Assembly: GCF_025118155.1 (NCBI RefSeq)
Contig: NW_026251393.1
Location: 62,001-126,000 of the forward strand
Source: Cokeromyces recurvatus
Lineage: Eukaryota > Mucoromycota > Mucoromycetes > Mucorales > Mucoraceae
Direction of reading: 5' to 3'
DNA length: 64,000 nt
Shown here: positions 35,197 through 45,595 of the stretch, one piece after another
Numbering within the stretch: position 1 is the stretch's first letter
How the letters are laid out: each line of letters starts with the position of its first letter
The notes under the pieces: model-generated
Told to the model about the DNA's origin: nothing
What the model saw: only the letters and a program-made list of their open reading frames with translations
The model's database searches: none
Made by a program: the position numbers and the translations under genes

Positions 35197-36340
35197 CTAT
35201 CCCTCAATATTTGCAAATGAATAGCCTTTTGAGGTTTTATATGTAGAACGATCTCTTACAAGTGAAAGACCTAATTCCTTTGCAAAGTTAGGAACTCCTT
35301 CGTTTATATGTTCTTTGTCAAGTAATGAAATTGGCTTCTTGGAAATATTATTATCCTCTTTAGGAAATACCCATTTTGAACGACAATAGACACAGGAAAC
35401 ATTTCTTGCACCTTTTGATTGTTTCCACATATTAAAACATTCATCATGAATATTATTACCACAAACTTGACAAAAGACTATATGATCAATTTTAGCTTCT
35501 TCAAACACTTCAAAACAAATAGGACAATCAGAGGTATCTAAAGGACGTCTTGAAGTCTTTTCTTCATCATCAATAACAACAACATCAGGATGTTTCTCAT
35601 GAGTTAAGTTCAAGATACGTTGTCGAATAGTTGCAGGAACTAAAACTGTAGGATCCACAAGAGCATGTGTACTTCTGGCTATTAATCTTTGTTCTCTTGT
35701 TGTTTTTAAAGTATGATATAAAGGACTACTAGAAGGAAGTCGATAGACTTTAAACAAAATCATTAAAATATGTTTGCAATGTCTACGTCTCATCCTATTG
35801 TCCATGCATGTACAAGATATAGTTTGGCCTATCTTAACTGTATAGCACTAAAAAAATACAATATAAATGAATGAATGAATGCATGCATGTATATACTAAA
35901 ACATAACTTATAACTTACATTACCAATACTGCCAAGTACATCAAACTTTTCAACTGAATCATCATTAGAATCTAGTTCTCTAGACAATATAAACATTTTT
36001 TGTTTCAATGCTCTCACGACTCTGGCACGCATATCCTGTAAACATAAAAAAAAATAAATAAATAAAATAAACAAATAGAGTATACATAGAATCAATAAAT
36101 ACTTGCATCATCCATATACATGTATGATTCAGCTGGAAGCTCAAAAGTAGTTTTTTTCTTTCGTTTAGCTACTGTTTTCTTCTTTTCCTCTTTAATGATC
36201 ACTACTTGATCAGCTTTTCTTTTTCTTGTTTTTTCTGATTTTTTCTCTTCTTTTACTTTGATAGATTCATCTTTGATTTTACATGGTCTTCCTCTCTTTC
36301 TCTTAGGAGCTATAACCGAATTATTGATTGTTGTATTCAT
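35197..36340 (-). CDS. SWIM and RING zinc-finger protein, probable E3 ubiquitin ligase
   Basis: Exons 36340-36107, 36035-35919 and 35847-35197; 333 aa. The N-terminus (1-75) is highly basic with a GRPCKIK AT-hook-like core and several KRK runs, so nuclear. The SWIM finger spans the second join: CTCMDNRMRRRHCKH gives the CxCx(n)CxH pattern. A RING follows (CPICFEVF...CQVCGNNIHDECFNMW...CVYCRSKW), giving eight ligands. This combination resembles ZSWIM2-like or MEX-type ligases. The first intron has a GC donor (GCAAGT); no GT donor gives an open, phase-compatible join. The alternative start at 36424 adds a hydrophobic Phe-rich leader and is less likely. It is divergent from TAPT1/EMP65. Confidence 0.83.
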
Positions 36341-36514
36341 TTCTTTGTTTAAAATAAGAAAGAAAAAAAAAGGGATTTTTATTGTTTTGTTAATAAATAT
36401 ACTCCGCAGTAAATAGGACGGCAATCAAAAAGTTGATTCGTTTTGTTTGTAGAGCTTCTCCTCAAATAATCTAACCCTTACATAATTCTTTTTTCTTAGT
36501 TTATCAAATATAAT

Positions 36515-36562
36515 TGACTCAATTCAAGTAAAAGGTTTAGTGACTACTTTTTTGAATTGAGT
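36515..36562. promoter_or_regulatory. TGACTCA bZIP site within an inverted repeat
   Basis: The divergent promoter between the SWIM-RING gene and TAPT1 holds TGACTCA (36515-36521), the canonical Gcn4/AP-1 site, in the near-palindrome AATTGACTCAATT. It overlaps one arm of a perfect 11-bp inverted repeat (36517-36527 ACTCAATTCAA and 36552-36562 TTGAATTGAGT, 24-nt spacing). Function is inferred from sequence only. Confidence 0.4.
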
Positions 36563-36599
36563 ATAATACTGTTTTTACACTTTAAATTTAGACGAAGTT

Positions 36600-36601
<2 letters not shown>

Positions 36602-36633
<32 letters not shown>
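36602..36633. repeat. Poly(T) tract in the TAPT1 promoter
   Basis: About 32 consecutive T residues ending 98 nt before the TAPT1/EMP65 start codon. Such rigid tracts exclude nucleosomes and are common in fungal promoters. Confidence 0.85.
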
Positions 36634-36636
<3 letters not shown>

Positions 36637-36730
36637 CTAACACAACATTAATTATTTTGACTGCTACTACAAAATTAGTTTCTCTTTCTCTCTCTCCCTC
36701 TCTCTTTTTATATAACTATTTTAACAAATA

Positions 36731-37033
36731 ATGGATACTGAATGGACCCAGACACCTAAATTAAAGCATCATTCTATTATTAATAACTCGAGAAAATCAA
36801 GTTCGTTACCATCTTCTCCTTCATTATTACAAACAGATAATCATTTCGACATCTTAACACCTCCACTACACTCATCTAAAAAAAAGAGATCTACTAAAAG
36901 AAGAAAGAAACCAAGTTCTTCTTCTACATCAACGTCTTCAAAAATTGGATCACCATTAAATCAAGAAATAAAACCTCCTATTTGGCATAATGATCATACT
37001 GTACCAGATAATGAATTGAATGAACAACAGCAA

Positions 37034-37064
<31 letters not shown>

Positions 37065-39193
37065 CCAATGAATCATTACGTCAGATTTCATTTTTAGAGT
37101 ACTTGAAAGACGAATTAACAGTAGCTGATTTTGACAGTGCTCAAGAATTAAAAAGAGAACGAATTACAAATTTCATAGGCATACCTAGCGCTATTGAAAA
37201 GGTAAAATGATAAAAAAAAAACCAAAAATTATATTAATTTACTAATCAAAAAAGAGTCTCTAGTTGATGGGTTTTGGCCTTTTTGTTTGCTTAGATTCCT
37301 TATTATATACCTTTACTATTTTGCCATTAAGATTTTGTTTAGCTTTTTATCATTATGTCATTTATGTTTATCGTAATATTCAATTTTTACTTGGAAGGAG
37401 AGAAGGGTAAAGAAGAAAAAAAAATAGTCATATTTGAATTTAAATGATAATTTTTATTTTAATATTTTACATGTAGAGTTGTTCGCTTGAAATCATCACA
37501 GAGATGTGATTTACTAAAAGGATTTTTAATATTCATTACATGTATTGTCATGTGCCTATTTGATCCTTCTCGTATTTATCATACCATTCGAGGTCAAGCT
37601 GTGTTGAAATTATATGTGGTATTTAATGTATTAGAAATCTGTGATAAACTTTGTTGCTCGGTGGGTGTCGATATTTTAGATGCATTATTTTCAAAATCTA
37701 CCTTGGGAAATAACAATAATGATAATTCTGTTAAAAGACAACTAAAACCAATCACATTATTCCTTTTAGCAACTGTTTATATGAGTAAAGTTATAATATA
37801 ATATAGATAACACTAATCTCATTCATTACTTACTCTTCATTACAATAGTCATCCATACAGGAGTCTTATTTTTACAAATGATTACTCTGAACGTAGCTAT
37901 CAATTTCTATTCAAATGCATTATTATCATTATTAATTTCTAACCAATTTGTGGAAATCAAACAATCTGTTTTTAAGAGATTTGAAAAGGAAAACTTGTTT
38001 CAATTAACTTGTGCAGGTAACGTCGTTGATAATAGATACATGTAATTTTAACGAGTTAAATGGACTAAAATAAATAAATAATAGACATTGTTGAAAGGTT
38101 CCAACAATCTGCATTTTTATTTATTATTACATTACGTAATATTATTGAACTCTCAGAATCAGGTCCATCTTCTATCCTGCCTTCAACGTTTGTACCACTC
38201 TTTAAATTACCCGCAACTACTTCTTTGAATACCTTAATGACACCTGTTGTGATGGTAATTGCATCAGAGTTGATGGTTGATTGGCTTAAACATGCATTCA
38301 TCACAAAATTTAACCAAATACGACCTAGTATTTATGGAAAGTATATTGATATTCTGTGTAAAGATCTCGTCATTGGTAGTCCTGGCCGTATTACAGGACA
38401 GCATCATGCATTCGTAGATCAATCGCCTGTTGTATCTAGACGTATTGGCTTTCCCGTTTTACCATTAGCTTGTCTAGTAAGTTTTTTTTTTTTTTTTTTT
38501 TTATTTTTTCCTCTGAAAAAAATAGACATATTTATATACACATGTATTGATTCAAATTATATAGTATGTTCGTATGATGCAACAAATTTTACCAATGATG
38601 TTTATGTCACAAAGTAATAGCACTCATACTTCTAGTGCTGCAGCATCTATGATAACCTCAACTATAATGGATTACTTGACAAATCATCAAGGAGTACTAA
38701 ATCGAATTTTACCTGTACGTATTCAACTTGTTGTTTTGTCTATGATTAAATATGGATGGCTGGAACATGTCTTGGATAATTTCTTTCAAATTTCCTTTTG
38801 GGTTATAGTTGTTCTTGTTTTCGTGATCATGTATGTGAATATAGATATGATATTTATATCAAATCTTCGGTCTAGATTTATTTATATGTATATATATATA
38901 TATAAATATATATATATTTTTTTTGTTTTAGATTATTGTCTTTAAAGGTAGTGGTAGGAGTGAATTTGTTAGGATTTGCCTATAAACGATTTGCAAGTAT
39001 GGAGGAAAGAAATGAAAATGAGGCTAAAAAAGTGCAAGAAATGAAGACAATGTCAAAAGATGAAAGAGAATATAATACATCTTTAAGAAATTATCTTAGC
39101 CAACCAGAAGATGTTATCTTGGGCGGGAGACCTATGAAATATACATTGGAAAATGTAGATCGATTTTCAATGGTAAAAAGTCGTATTCCTTAA
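36731..39193 (+). CDS. TAPT1/Emp65-family ER multi-pass membrane protein
   Basis: Seven exons: 36731..37201, 37257..37372, 37477..37784, 37849..38016, 38085..38476, 38565..38830, 38932..39193; 660 aa. The TAPT1/Emp65 (DUF747) family is ER-membrane. Yeast Emp65 with Slp1 protects soluble proteins from degradation, and human TAPT1 is linked to cilia and skeleton. Family blocks: LKSSQRCDLLKGFLIF, YHTIRGQAVLKLYVVFNVLEI (shown in part), TLNVAINFYSNALLSLLISN, FVEIKQSVFKRFEKENLFQL, DIVERFQQSAFL, VIASELMVDWLKHAFITKFN and SRRIGFPVLPLACL. About 6-8 membrane helices. The N-terminal ~150 residues are basic and disordered with an 11-12 Gln run, then a conserved-looking SFLEYLKDELTVADFD. Exon joins reproduce the family alignment without gaps. 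Confidence 0.9.
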
Positions 39194-39284
39194 AATAAAA
39201 AATGTGTAAAATTTTGTATAAAAGAAGAATTATTTGTATTATCTTTATTTCCTGTTGCAATAGTCAAAACATTGATTTCTATAC

Positions 39285-39286
<2 letters not shown>

Positions 39287-39325
<39 letters not shown>
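39287..39325. repeat. Poly(T) tract
   Basis: About 39 consecutive T residues about 95 bp beyond the TAPT1 stop, in the convergent spacer before the F-box gene. Confidence 0.85.
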
Positions 39326-39326
<1 letters not shown>

Positions 39327-39744
39327 TAAACACATTTCAAATCCATATACCTTATCTTGTTCATCAATGTTAATATGTGTATATAAGAAAAGATTTCTTC
39401 ACAGTGTGTTTTTCTTCTTCTGTATCCTATAGACTATATAAATATCATTCCTCGTATTACTAATGGTTCAAGTAGAAAGAATGTGTTTGTATACAAACTA
39501 TATATGTGTATATACAAGTCATACGTGAGGGTGTATCTTACTCATCTATTTGATTTTAAAGACCTTAGTATTTGTTTAATCGAGTACACCTTTATTACTT
39601 TGCCAGATTATAAAAAAAACATCAATCTTATTATAGTAACAGCTTATTTATTAGTATTGATATGATTCTTCTTTTCTTTTGATTTTTCCAAATAGTGCAT
39701 ACGTACATAAACATATGTACTATTGAGTACATTTGACTTTTTCT

Positions 39745-40848
39745 TCAATCCGTATTTTGTAAAAGCTTTTTTTTTTTTTTTTTTTTTGTTTTTTTGAATG
39801 ATATATATGTATAAATAAATTCATGTTTTTTTTTTCTTTTAGAATACATGACTATTAATAAACTTACATAGACACCATCAATCTTGAAATGTACATGAAC
39901 AGTTTTAATCTTTTCTAAATAGTAGGTAAACTGTTTAATAAATTTGTCATGGTCTTTGTTCACTTTGATAATATTAAAGGCATATAATGATAAATAATTG
40001 AGTTGCTTGAGTCGAGACATGATGAATTGTAAGACAGCGAATTCTAAAGTCCATGCCCGTATTGTGAGCATCGTTATTGAACTATAGCGATTTAACAAGA
40101 GTCTATCACTACTACATTGGATAAGTTTAAATCCTTCCAATTCAATTCTTCTTAATCCCTTATTCTCTTCAAGTAAATAGTCAAGTTTCATTCGTGGATA
40201 GACCATCGTGTATGTTTGAGAGTGATTATCAAAGCCAATCTTCAGGTGTCTTAGAGAACGCAGTCCCTCGATGAAATGATAAATACTTTTATAATACTTT
40301 ACAACCGCTTCGAAGGTCGTCAGTGATAGGATTTCAAATAATGTTAAAGATTCCTTCAAGGTCATGCACAAGTCGATATAGAGCCTATTGGTTGATAATG
40401 AATAACTCTGCAAGTTATGTACATGAAGACGTTGAATACTACTATGCGTCTTCAAGGTTCTATAACGAATAGCTTTCAAGTGAGAATAGACCGTACTGAC
40501 ATGGAAGGAGAGTTCAACGAGATAGGGACAGGCCTTGATGATAGATTGGAAAACAAAATGTTGCGGGAAATTTTCCAGTTTTCTCATGTCATGACCCTTT
40601 GACATATAATGCAGTTCTTCCACTTTATACCCTATAGTAGGGTTCATTTGAAGGTCATCATAAAATCTGTATAGCGTCTTGTTATCGAGACACACATGTA
40701 TACCTTCACCATAAAGAGAAACAATAGTGTTATACCATAACTTGCATGTTAACTTTAGTGATTTTCGGGCTACAATCCTTTCATATTCACTTAAAAATTT
40801 AAATATATCTATTAAAACTTCATTTGGAAGACTAACTTTCATCTTCAT
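39745..40848 (-). CDS. F-box protein with leucine-rich-repeat-like body
   Basis: Exon 40848-39868, probably followed by a 102-nt intron (39867-39766; donor GTAAGT, acceptor AAAAG) and a 7-codon last exon 39765-39745; 333 aa spliced, 367 aa if the intron is kept. The N-terminal F-box is at residues ~4-45 (SLPNEVLIDIFKFLSEYER, then LTCKLWYNTI), the Skp1-binding motif of SCF ubiquitin ligases. The rest alternates leucine-rich helices and strands (LHVHNLQSYSLSTNRLYI, LRSLRHLKIGF, LRRIELEGFKL) as in fungal FBXL-like proteins that recognise substrates. The specific target is unknown. Such F-box/LRR families are large and fast-evolving in Mucoromycota. Confidence 0.75.
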   Translation of the reverse strand: MKMKVSLPNEVLIDIFKFLSEYERIVARKSLKLTCKLWYNTIVSLYGEGIHVCLDNKTLYRFYDDLQMNPTIGYKVEELHYMSKGHDMRKLENFPQHFVFQSIIKACPYLVELSFHVSTVYSHLKAIRYRTLKTHSSIQRLHVHNLQSYSLSTNRLYIDLCMTLKESLTLFEILSLTTFEAVVKYYKSIYHFIEGLRSLRHLKIGFDNHSQTYTMVYPRMKLDYLLEENKGLRRIELEGFKLIQCSSDRLLLNRYSSITMLTIRAWTLEFAVLQFIMSRLKQLNYLSLYAFNIIKVNKDHDKFIKQFTYYLEKIKTVHVHFKIDGVYVSLLIVMYSKRKKKHEFIYTYISFKKTKKKKKKKLLQNTD

Positions 40849-41252
40849 ATTATTATACTTGAAGCTTGATAGAACAAAAAAAGAAAGAAAAAAAAAACGT
40901 AAATTATACTATCTTCGAGATACTACGTTTATATATTTATATACCCAAATTTCTTGGATTGATAAAACATGCGTCATTTATATATTTATCTTGAATGAAT
41001 GATATCTCACATATTATAAATAATTAAAACAAAAAAAAGGCTTAATTTTTGCTTCACCTTCTTACACCGCAGAAAGCCACCGGATGTCATTGATAAATAG
41101 GGAATTCAGCATGTTTTCCACTACTCGAGGCTTAGTTTATGGAAATTAATTGAAAAAAAAAAAAAAAAAGAAAAAAAGAAAATGCCGACGAAACACATGT
41201 ATTCATATATCCATTTTTATTTTTATTTTATTTTTTCCTTTTATATTAAATA

Positions 41253-42484
41253 ATGACCTCCATTAAATCATTAGACGATTTATCACTTGGTCAGTTATTT
41301 AGTTTAGGCCAATCTATCTTGAATGAACTAGAAGATACAACTTTATCTAGTATTGATCCAGAATATCAAGCCAAAGTCAAAGAGGGGCTTCAATATTTAT
41401 TACGTGCAGATGATTTAATTTCAAAACTTCATCTCTTTAGTGACAATGAAATCTTGGAGGATATCAACACGAACGATTTAAAGTTCTTACTTACATCAGC
41501 TTATCTTGGAGAATTGAACCTTAAATTAGCAGGGCCAAATACTAATCGAAGAGTCATTCTTGAAACATCAAAGGTAAGATTAAAAATACGAGCCGATCTT
41601 TTTTTTTTTTTTTTTTTTTTTTAATTAATTATCCAACTATTTTTTTTTTTATCTTAAAGGAATACATTCATCGGTTTTTAAGTACTTGTCAAGATCATGC
41701 ATTAATACAAACAAAAGAGGATGTTACACTTTTGGAACAATTGGCAAACAACATGAAGGGACGTCCTTCTTTGAATCCTCAACAACAACGTGAACAAAAG
41801 ATTGCTCGATTTAAACGTGAAAAGGCAGTGAAAGAACAAATTCGAAATCTACGTCAACAACTAGACGAAACAGATAAAAATAATGAAGATCGTGATGTGG
41901 ACGATGTTGAACGAGAATGGGTACAAGCGTTAATTGAGTTAGAAATCATGAAAGTGTTAGAAAGCTGGCATGGAATAGAGCAAGAGCTTGTGATGGTAAA
42001 AGAAATGGAAATGATGCAACAAATGCAAGAAAGATCAGGAAAGAAATTAGAGAATGTACAACAACAACAACAACAGCAACCTATATCACGACAGTGGGGT
42101 AAAGATAAACCCATATTAAGTAAAGAAGGAAGACCTCTTCAACCTTTTGTGATTATGAATAAACGAGAACAGTTAAGAAGTCAAGTCTTTGGTTACTCGC
42201 ATAATTTACCTACAATGACTATTGACGAATATCTTGAACAAGAAAGACAAAGAGGAAATATAATTGAAGGAGGGTAAAAAAAAAAAAAAAAAAAAAAAAG
42301 GGTGAATAAAAAAAAATCTGTTATTAACACTTTCCATATTATTAGTGGAGAACCTCCTGAAAAGGAGCCCATCAATGATAATGACTATGAAGCGCTAGAT
42401 GCAGAAACAATGAAAAAGAGAGAATGGGATGAATTTGTTGAAGCAAATCCAAGAGGTGCAGGCAATAGAATGAATAAAGGTTAA
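41253..42484 (+). CDS. TAP42: Tap42/IGBP1-type PP2A-associated protein
   Basis: Exons 41253..41573, 41660..42273 and 42346..42484; 357 aa. Binds PP2A-type phosphatase catalytic subunits and, in yeast, acts downstream of TORC1. The all-helical N-terminal domain runs to ~residue 230 (DLSLGQLFSLGQSI, LRADDLISKLHLFSDNE, FLLTSAYLGELNLKL, RFKREKAVKEQIRNLRQQL). The conserved C-terminal segment has KPFVIxNKREQ-like GRPLQPFVIMNKREQLRSQVFG, MTIDEYLEQE and DNDYEALDAETMKKREWDEF (parts shown), the typical Tap42 ending with a basic NPRGAGNRMNKG. A poly-Gln run of 7 lies in the middle. All exon joins preserve the family order. The first intron contains a long T tract. Confidence 0.93.
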
Positions 42485-43126
42485 AACAAAGAGAACATAT
42501 GCTTGTATTACTATCTATAAATCATTTTGTGTCCATGTAGTAGAATATAGAGCGACTCATAATGAGCTTGAATTTATCAAACTATTAAAAAAAAAAGGGG
42601 GGGGTTCAACAACGCTGTATAAAGTCTAGTCTATGAGTATAGTTTAAATTTCACCTCATGAGAAGTATTCTACTTGTTTGTTTATTCATATTCATAAATG
42701 GACAGTTCTCTCTTTTTTTTGAACTTTGCAAGAGCGTAAATAATATATAAATCAAGCTATTAATAGCATGTACTTGTATACATATAAACCTGTCATACGT
42801 GCAAAATAATAATTGAAAGGACCCAAATGATAAAACAAAGATAAATGGCATCAACGACTTCTAATATTTAATATTTCTTGTGTATTATTGACACTAATAT
42901 ATTCTTAAAATAAGAAAGCACAAAAAAAAGCTTGTGTTCAATTTTGTGAGCCAAGGCTAAGATCAGTAGTAGAGTATTTCTACTTCAAATTTAGACGATG
43001 TTAGTATTTTTTTTTTTTGGATGAATAAAAAAGGAAATCCAGATACAGATGCAAAAATGGGACTAAGGAGAAATTAAATGGAGACAGAACGTTAGATGAG
43101 ATTTAGAGACTTCTTACCTGCAGGCA
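42485..43126. other. Intergenic region before the LINE remnant
   Basis: AT-rich spacer, no gene seen. A 24-bp stretch near 42981-43004 (CAAATTTAGACGATGTTAG core) nearly repeats one at about 36579-36601 (TAAATTTAGACGAAGTTAG), both directly before a T run. Confidence 0.6.
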
Positions 43127-44281
43127 TCTTTAAGCTGTCACCGGTGAAGGTGCAGTAACCACATTGGAGGTGGCGCTTTGCCACAAGGGATTTGATCGTT
43201 TACTCGCTACTCACTTCTACACGCAGATAGTCCGATCACAACTCGAATATGGTCTAGCTATTAGTCTACTCAGTGCAAAGGATATGCAACAACTGGAATC
43301 TTGTCAAAACATATGTATAAGACGGGTATTTGGTGGCTCTAGTCAATCATCAGTAAAGGTGATACTTCATATGGTAAACCAGCCATCGATGAAGGTTAGT
43401 GTGTCCATTCTGCAGGCCCAATTCGTCTTCCCTACTATTGATTTACCGGATGATACTTTGCTCGCTAAATTACTTCCCGAGCTTCAAGCTTCCACCTTCA
43501 ACACTCAATAGTATAAACTCATTCAAACACCATGCTGGAGACTCTGTGCCGCCAACTCCATTCCGTTAGACCAACGCTCCTTTTGTAAACATCGTCAAGA
43601 ATTTCTTGAAGAGAGTTTTCATCAACTACGTGGCAAAACACATTCTGTCTTGCTTTCCGCTTGCCGCCATAATCTGATTATTGATCCAATACTCTGGTTA
43701 CCCATGACACACAGTGAGCGTAGTCGAACTATTCGTTGGCGTCTTGGTTGGTTACCCAGAGGAATACCTAAAGCCTGCCTATATTATCCTTATGTACACT
43801 TTTAGTCGGTCATATGCCACTGAATGCTTGCATATGCACACCCGTTTATTTTTGCCACAATCAATAGCAGATCCCCTTTCCTTTCTTTTAAACCATCTCT
43901 CTCAGCATAAGTACCAAAATTCTCAGGACGTTTCTGCCTGACTCTATTGCTGTCCAGTTATGCGAACCATTCTACAGGAAATGGATTACTTAATACACGA
44001 CAAACTACCCACCCATCCACTTCTTGACCCTGGCAGGAAATGACTCAACTGGTTGTCCCTTTAAACTTGTTAGCAATATTTCCCCCTCCTTTCTTTCTCA
44101 CCTTCTCTTCTTCTTCCTTTCCTTCACCTTTTTTTTTTACCTCTTGTCCCGTAAGAGGTTTTTTAGATACTTTTTTTTTTCACATAATTTGAACTGACCT
44201 GGGCAATCCAATATAATAAAGATATTATGTGCCCATAGGTCGCTTTATAAATTTTAAGTTATAAAAATAAACTGTTTAATC
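43127..44281 (+). mobile_element. 5'-truncated, decayed non-LTR retrotransposon (LINE)
   Basis: C-terminal part of a LINE ORF2 plus its 3' untranslated tail. The 43164 frame reads FYTQIVRSQLEYGLAISLL, CQNICIRRVFGG and VILHMVNQPSMK, the region after the reverse-transcriptase core in LINEs of early-diverging fungi. The frame continues past an in-frame stop at 43509-43511 with IDPILWLPMTHSERSRTIRW, then shifts near 43800 to the frame containing CLHMHTRLFLPQSIADPLSF. The reverse-transcriptase catalytic YxDD region and endonuclease are absent. The 3' tail (about 44035-44281) is matched by an inverted copy at 30720-30995. It is dead by stop codon, frameshift and truncation. Confidence 0.85.
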
Positions 44282-44431
44282 ATAATGAAAACTATTACCA
44301 TAAAGACAGTCACGCTTCATATAAAAATAAATATTTTTTTTTTCTATAATTTTTTTGTTTTTTCTTTAAAAACCTACTATATTGTAAATACATATATAGA
44401 GACATTATCATAATACAAAAAAAAAAAAAAA

Positions 44432-45175
44432 ATGAGTAACCAAGATATTGAAAGACTTAAGAATTTGCTCGGTACACATGTTGATTTCCCTCAAAAGGTA
44501 TATGTTCTAGAGAATAATTATGAGCGTAACTAACGTATATGATAAAAGGGTATCGTCTTTAAGGATATTTTCCCTATCTTCCAAGACCCTACAGCTGTTG
44601 AAGCTATGGTTTGTAACATTGTTCACCATATCAACTCTACTTATAGTGAAAAGATCGATGCTGTTGTTGGTAATATATATATATATATATATGTATATAA
44701 AATAAGGAAAGGCAAAACTGATAAATTATGATTGTTTCATTTAAAGGTCTTGATGCTCGCGGCTTCTTACTTGGTCCTATTATTGCACTTCGTTTAGGTG
44801 CTGCATTTGTACCTGTTCGTAAACAAGGTAAATTACCTGGTGAATGTGTTCAAGCTACTTATGTTAAAGAATACGGAGAGGTAAAAAGAAAAAAAAAGGG
44901 GGGATTATATTAAGATATGAATAATAGTATGTATATATTTATACATTATATATATTTAGGATGTATTTGAAATGCAAAAAAATGCTCTTAAGGAAGGTCA
45001 TCGTGTGATTGTGATTGATGATTTAATTGCCACCGGTGGTTCTGCAGAAGCAGCTGGTGAACTCATTAAGAAGTGCAATGCAAAGACTGTCGAGTATGTT
45101 TTCATTATTGAACTTGACTTTTTAAATGGTGCCAAAACATTAGATGCTCCTGTTTATTCTTTGATTCATTTGTAG
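44432..45175 (+). CDS. APT1: Adenine phosphoribosyltransferase
   Basis: Exons 44432..44497, 44549..44669, 44747..44880 and 44960..45175; 178 aa, normal family length. Purine salvage enzyme converting adenine and PRPP to AMP and pyrophosphate, cytosolic. Motifs: [13 protein letters not shown] near the N-terminus, [14 protein letters not shown], the flexible loop region [13 protein letters not shown], and the PRPP-binding motif [14 protein letters not shown]. The C-terminal hood ends [10 protein letters not shown]. All introns are short (51-79 nt) and splice in frame. The ATG follows an A run. The gene starts 150 bp after the LINE remnant, so its promoter may include LINE-derived sequence. Confidence 0.95.
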
Positions 45176-45595
45176 ATTATTATTCTTTGTGATTTATTAT
45201 ATTCGTTTAATTTTTTAACCAGGAAATAAAAAAAAAAAAAATAAGAAAATTGCTAAGAACTATTTCTGTGTTGCATGTTTTGTTACTATGTACTACATTA
45301 GCAAAGATAAGTAAATCTATTTAAGCTAAGCCTCTTTTTTTTTTTTTTTTTTTTTTCGAAATTTATGATTTGCTTTTTCAGGGCAGAAAGTATATCCAGC
45401 ATTTTTTTTTTTTTTTTTTTTTTTTTCAGGTACACTTCAAATTGTTCTTTGCCTCTCCCTTTCTTCTTTGATGGTAGAATCTACAATTCACGTGAATTAC
45501 TTATTTTTAAATATAATTGATTTCTTTTTTCTTTCTTTTTTTTTTTGTTCTTTTTCTTTTAAACTCTACATTTATATACCTAAAAAATAAATATC
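45176..45595. other. Intergenic region with two T tracts and a CACGTG palindrome
   Basis: About 420 bp spacer between APRT and the tail-anchored protein gene. Two T runs of over 20 bases lie near 45334-45356 and 45403-45426, upstream of the CACGTG palindrome described separately. No gene is seen. Confidence 0.65.
45485..45498. promoter_or_regulatory. Perfect 14-bp palindrome with CACGTG E-box
   Basis: AATTCACGTGAATT reads the same on both strands and has the CACGTG core bound by bHLH factors (Cbf1/Pho4/Sre1-like in fungi). It lies 98 nt upstream of the ATG at 45596, in a likely promoter. Binding is inferred. Confidence 0.4.

Noticed and set aside
41854..42114. Minus-strand Cys/Ser-rich ORF inside TAP42
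   Set aside because: Antisense shadow of the CAA-repeat and GAA-rich coding strand.
43164..43511. Functional protein-coding gene from the 43164 frame
   Set aside because: It is a fragment of a LINE ORF2, ended by an in-frame stop with homologous sequence continuing beyond it.
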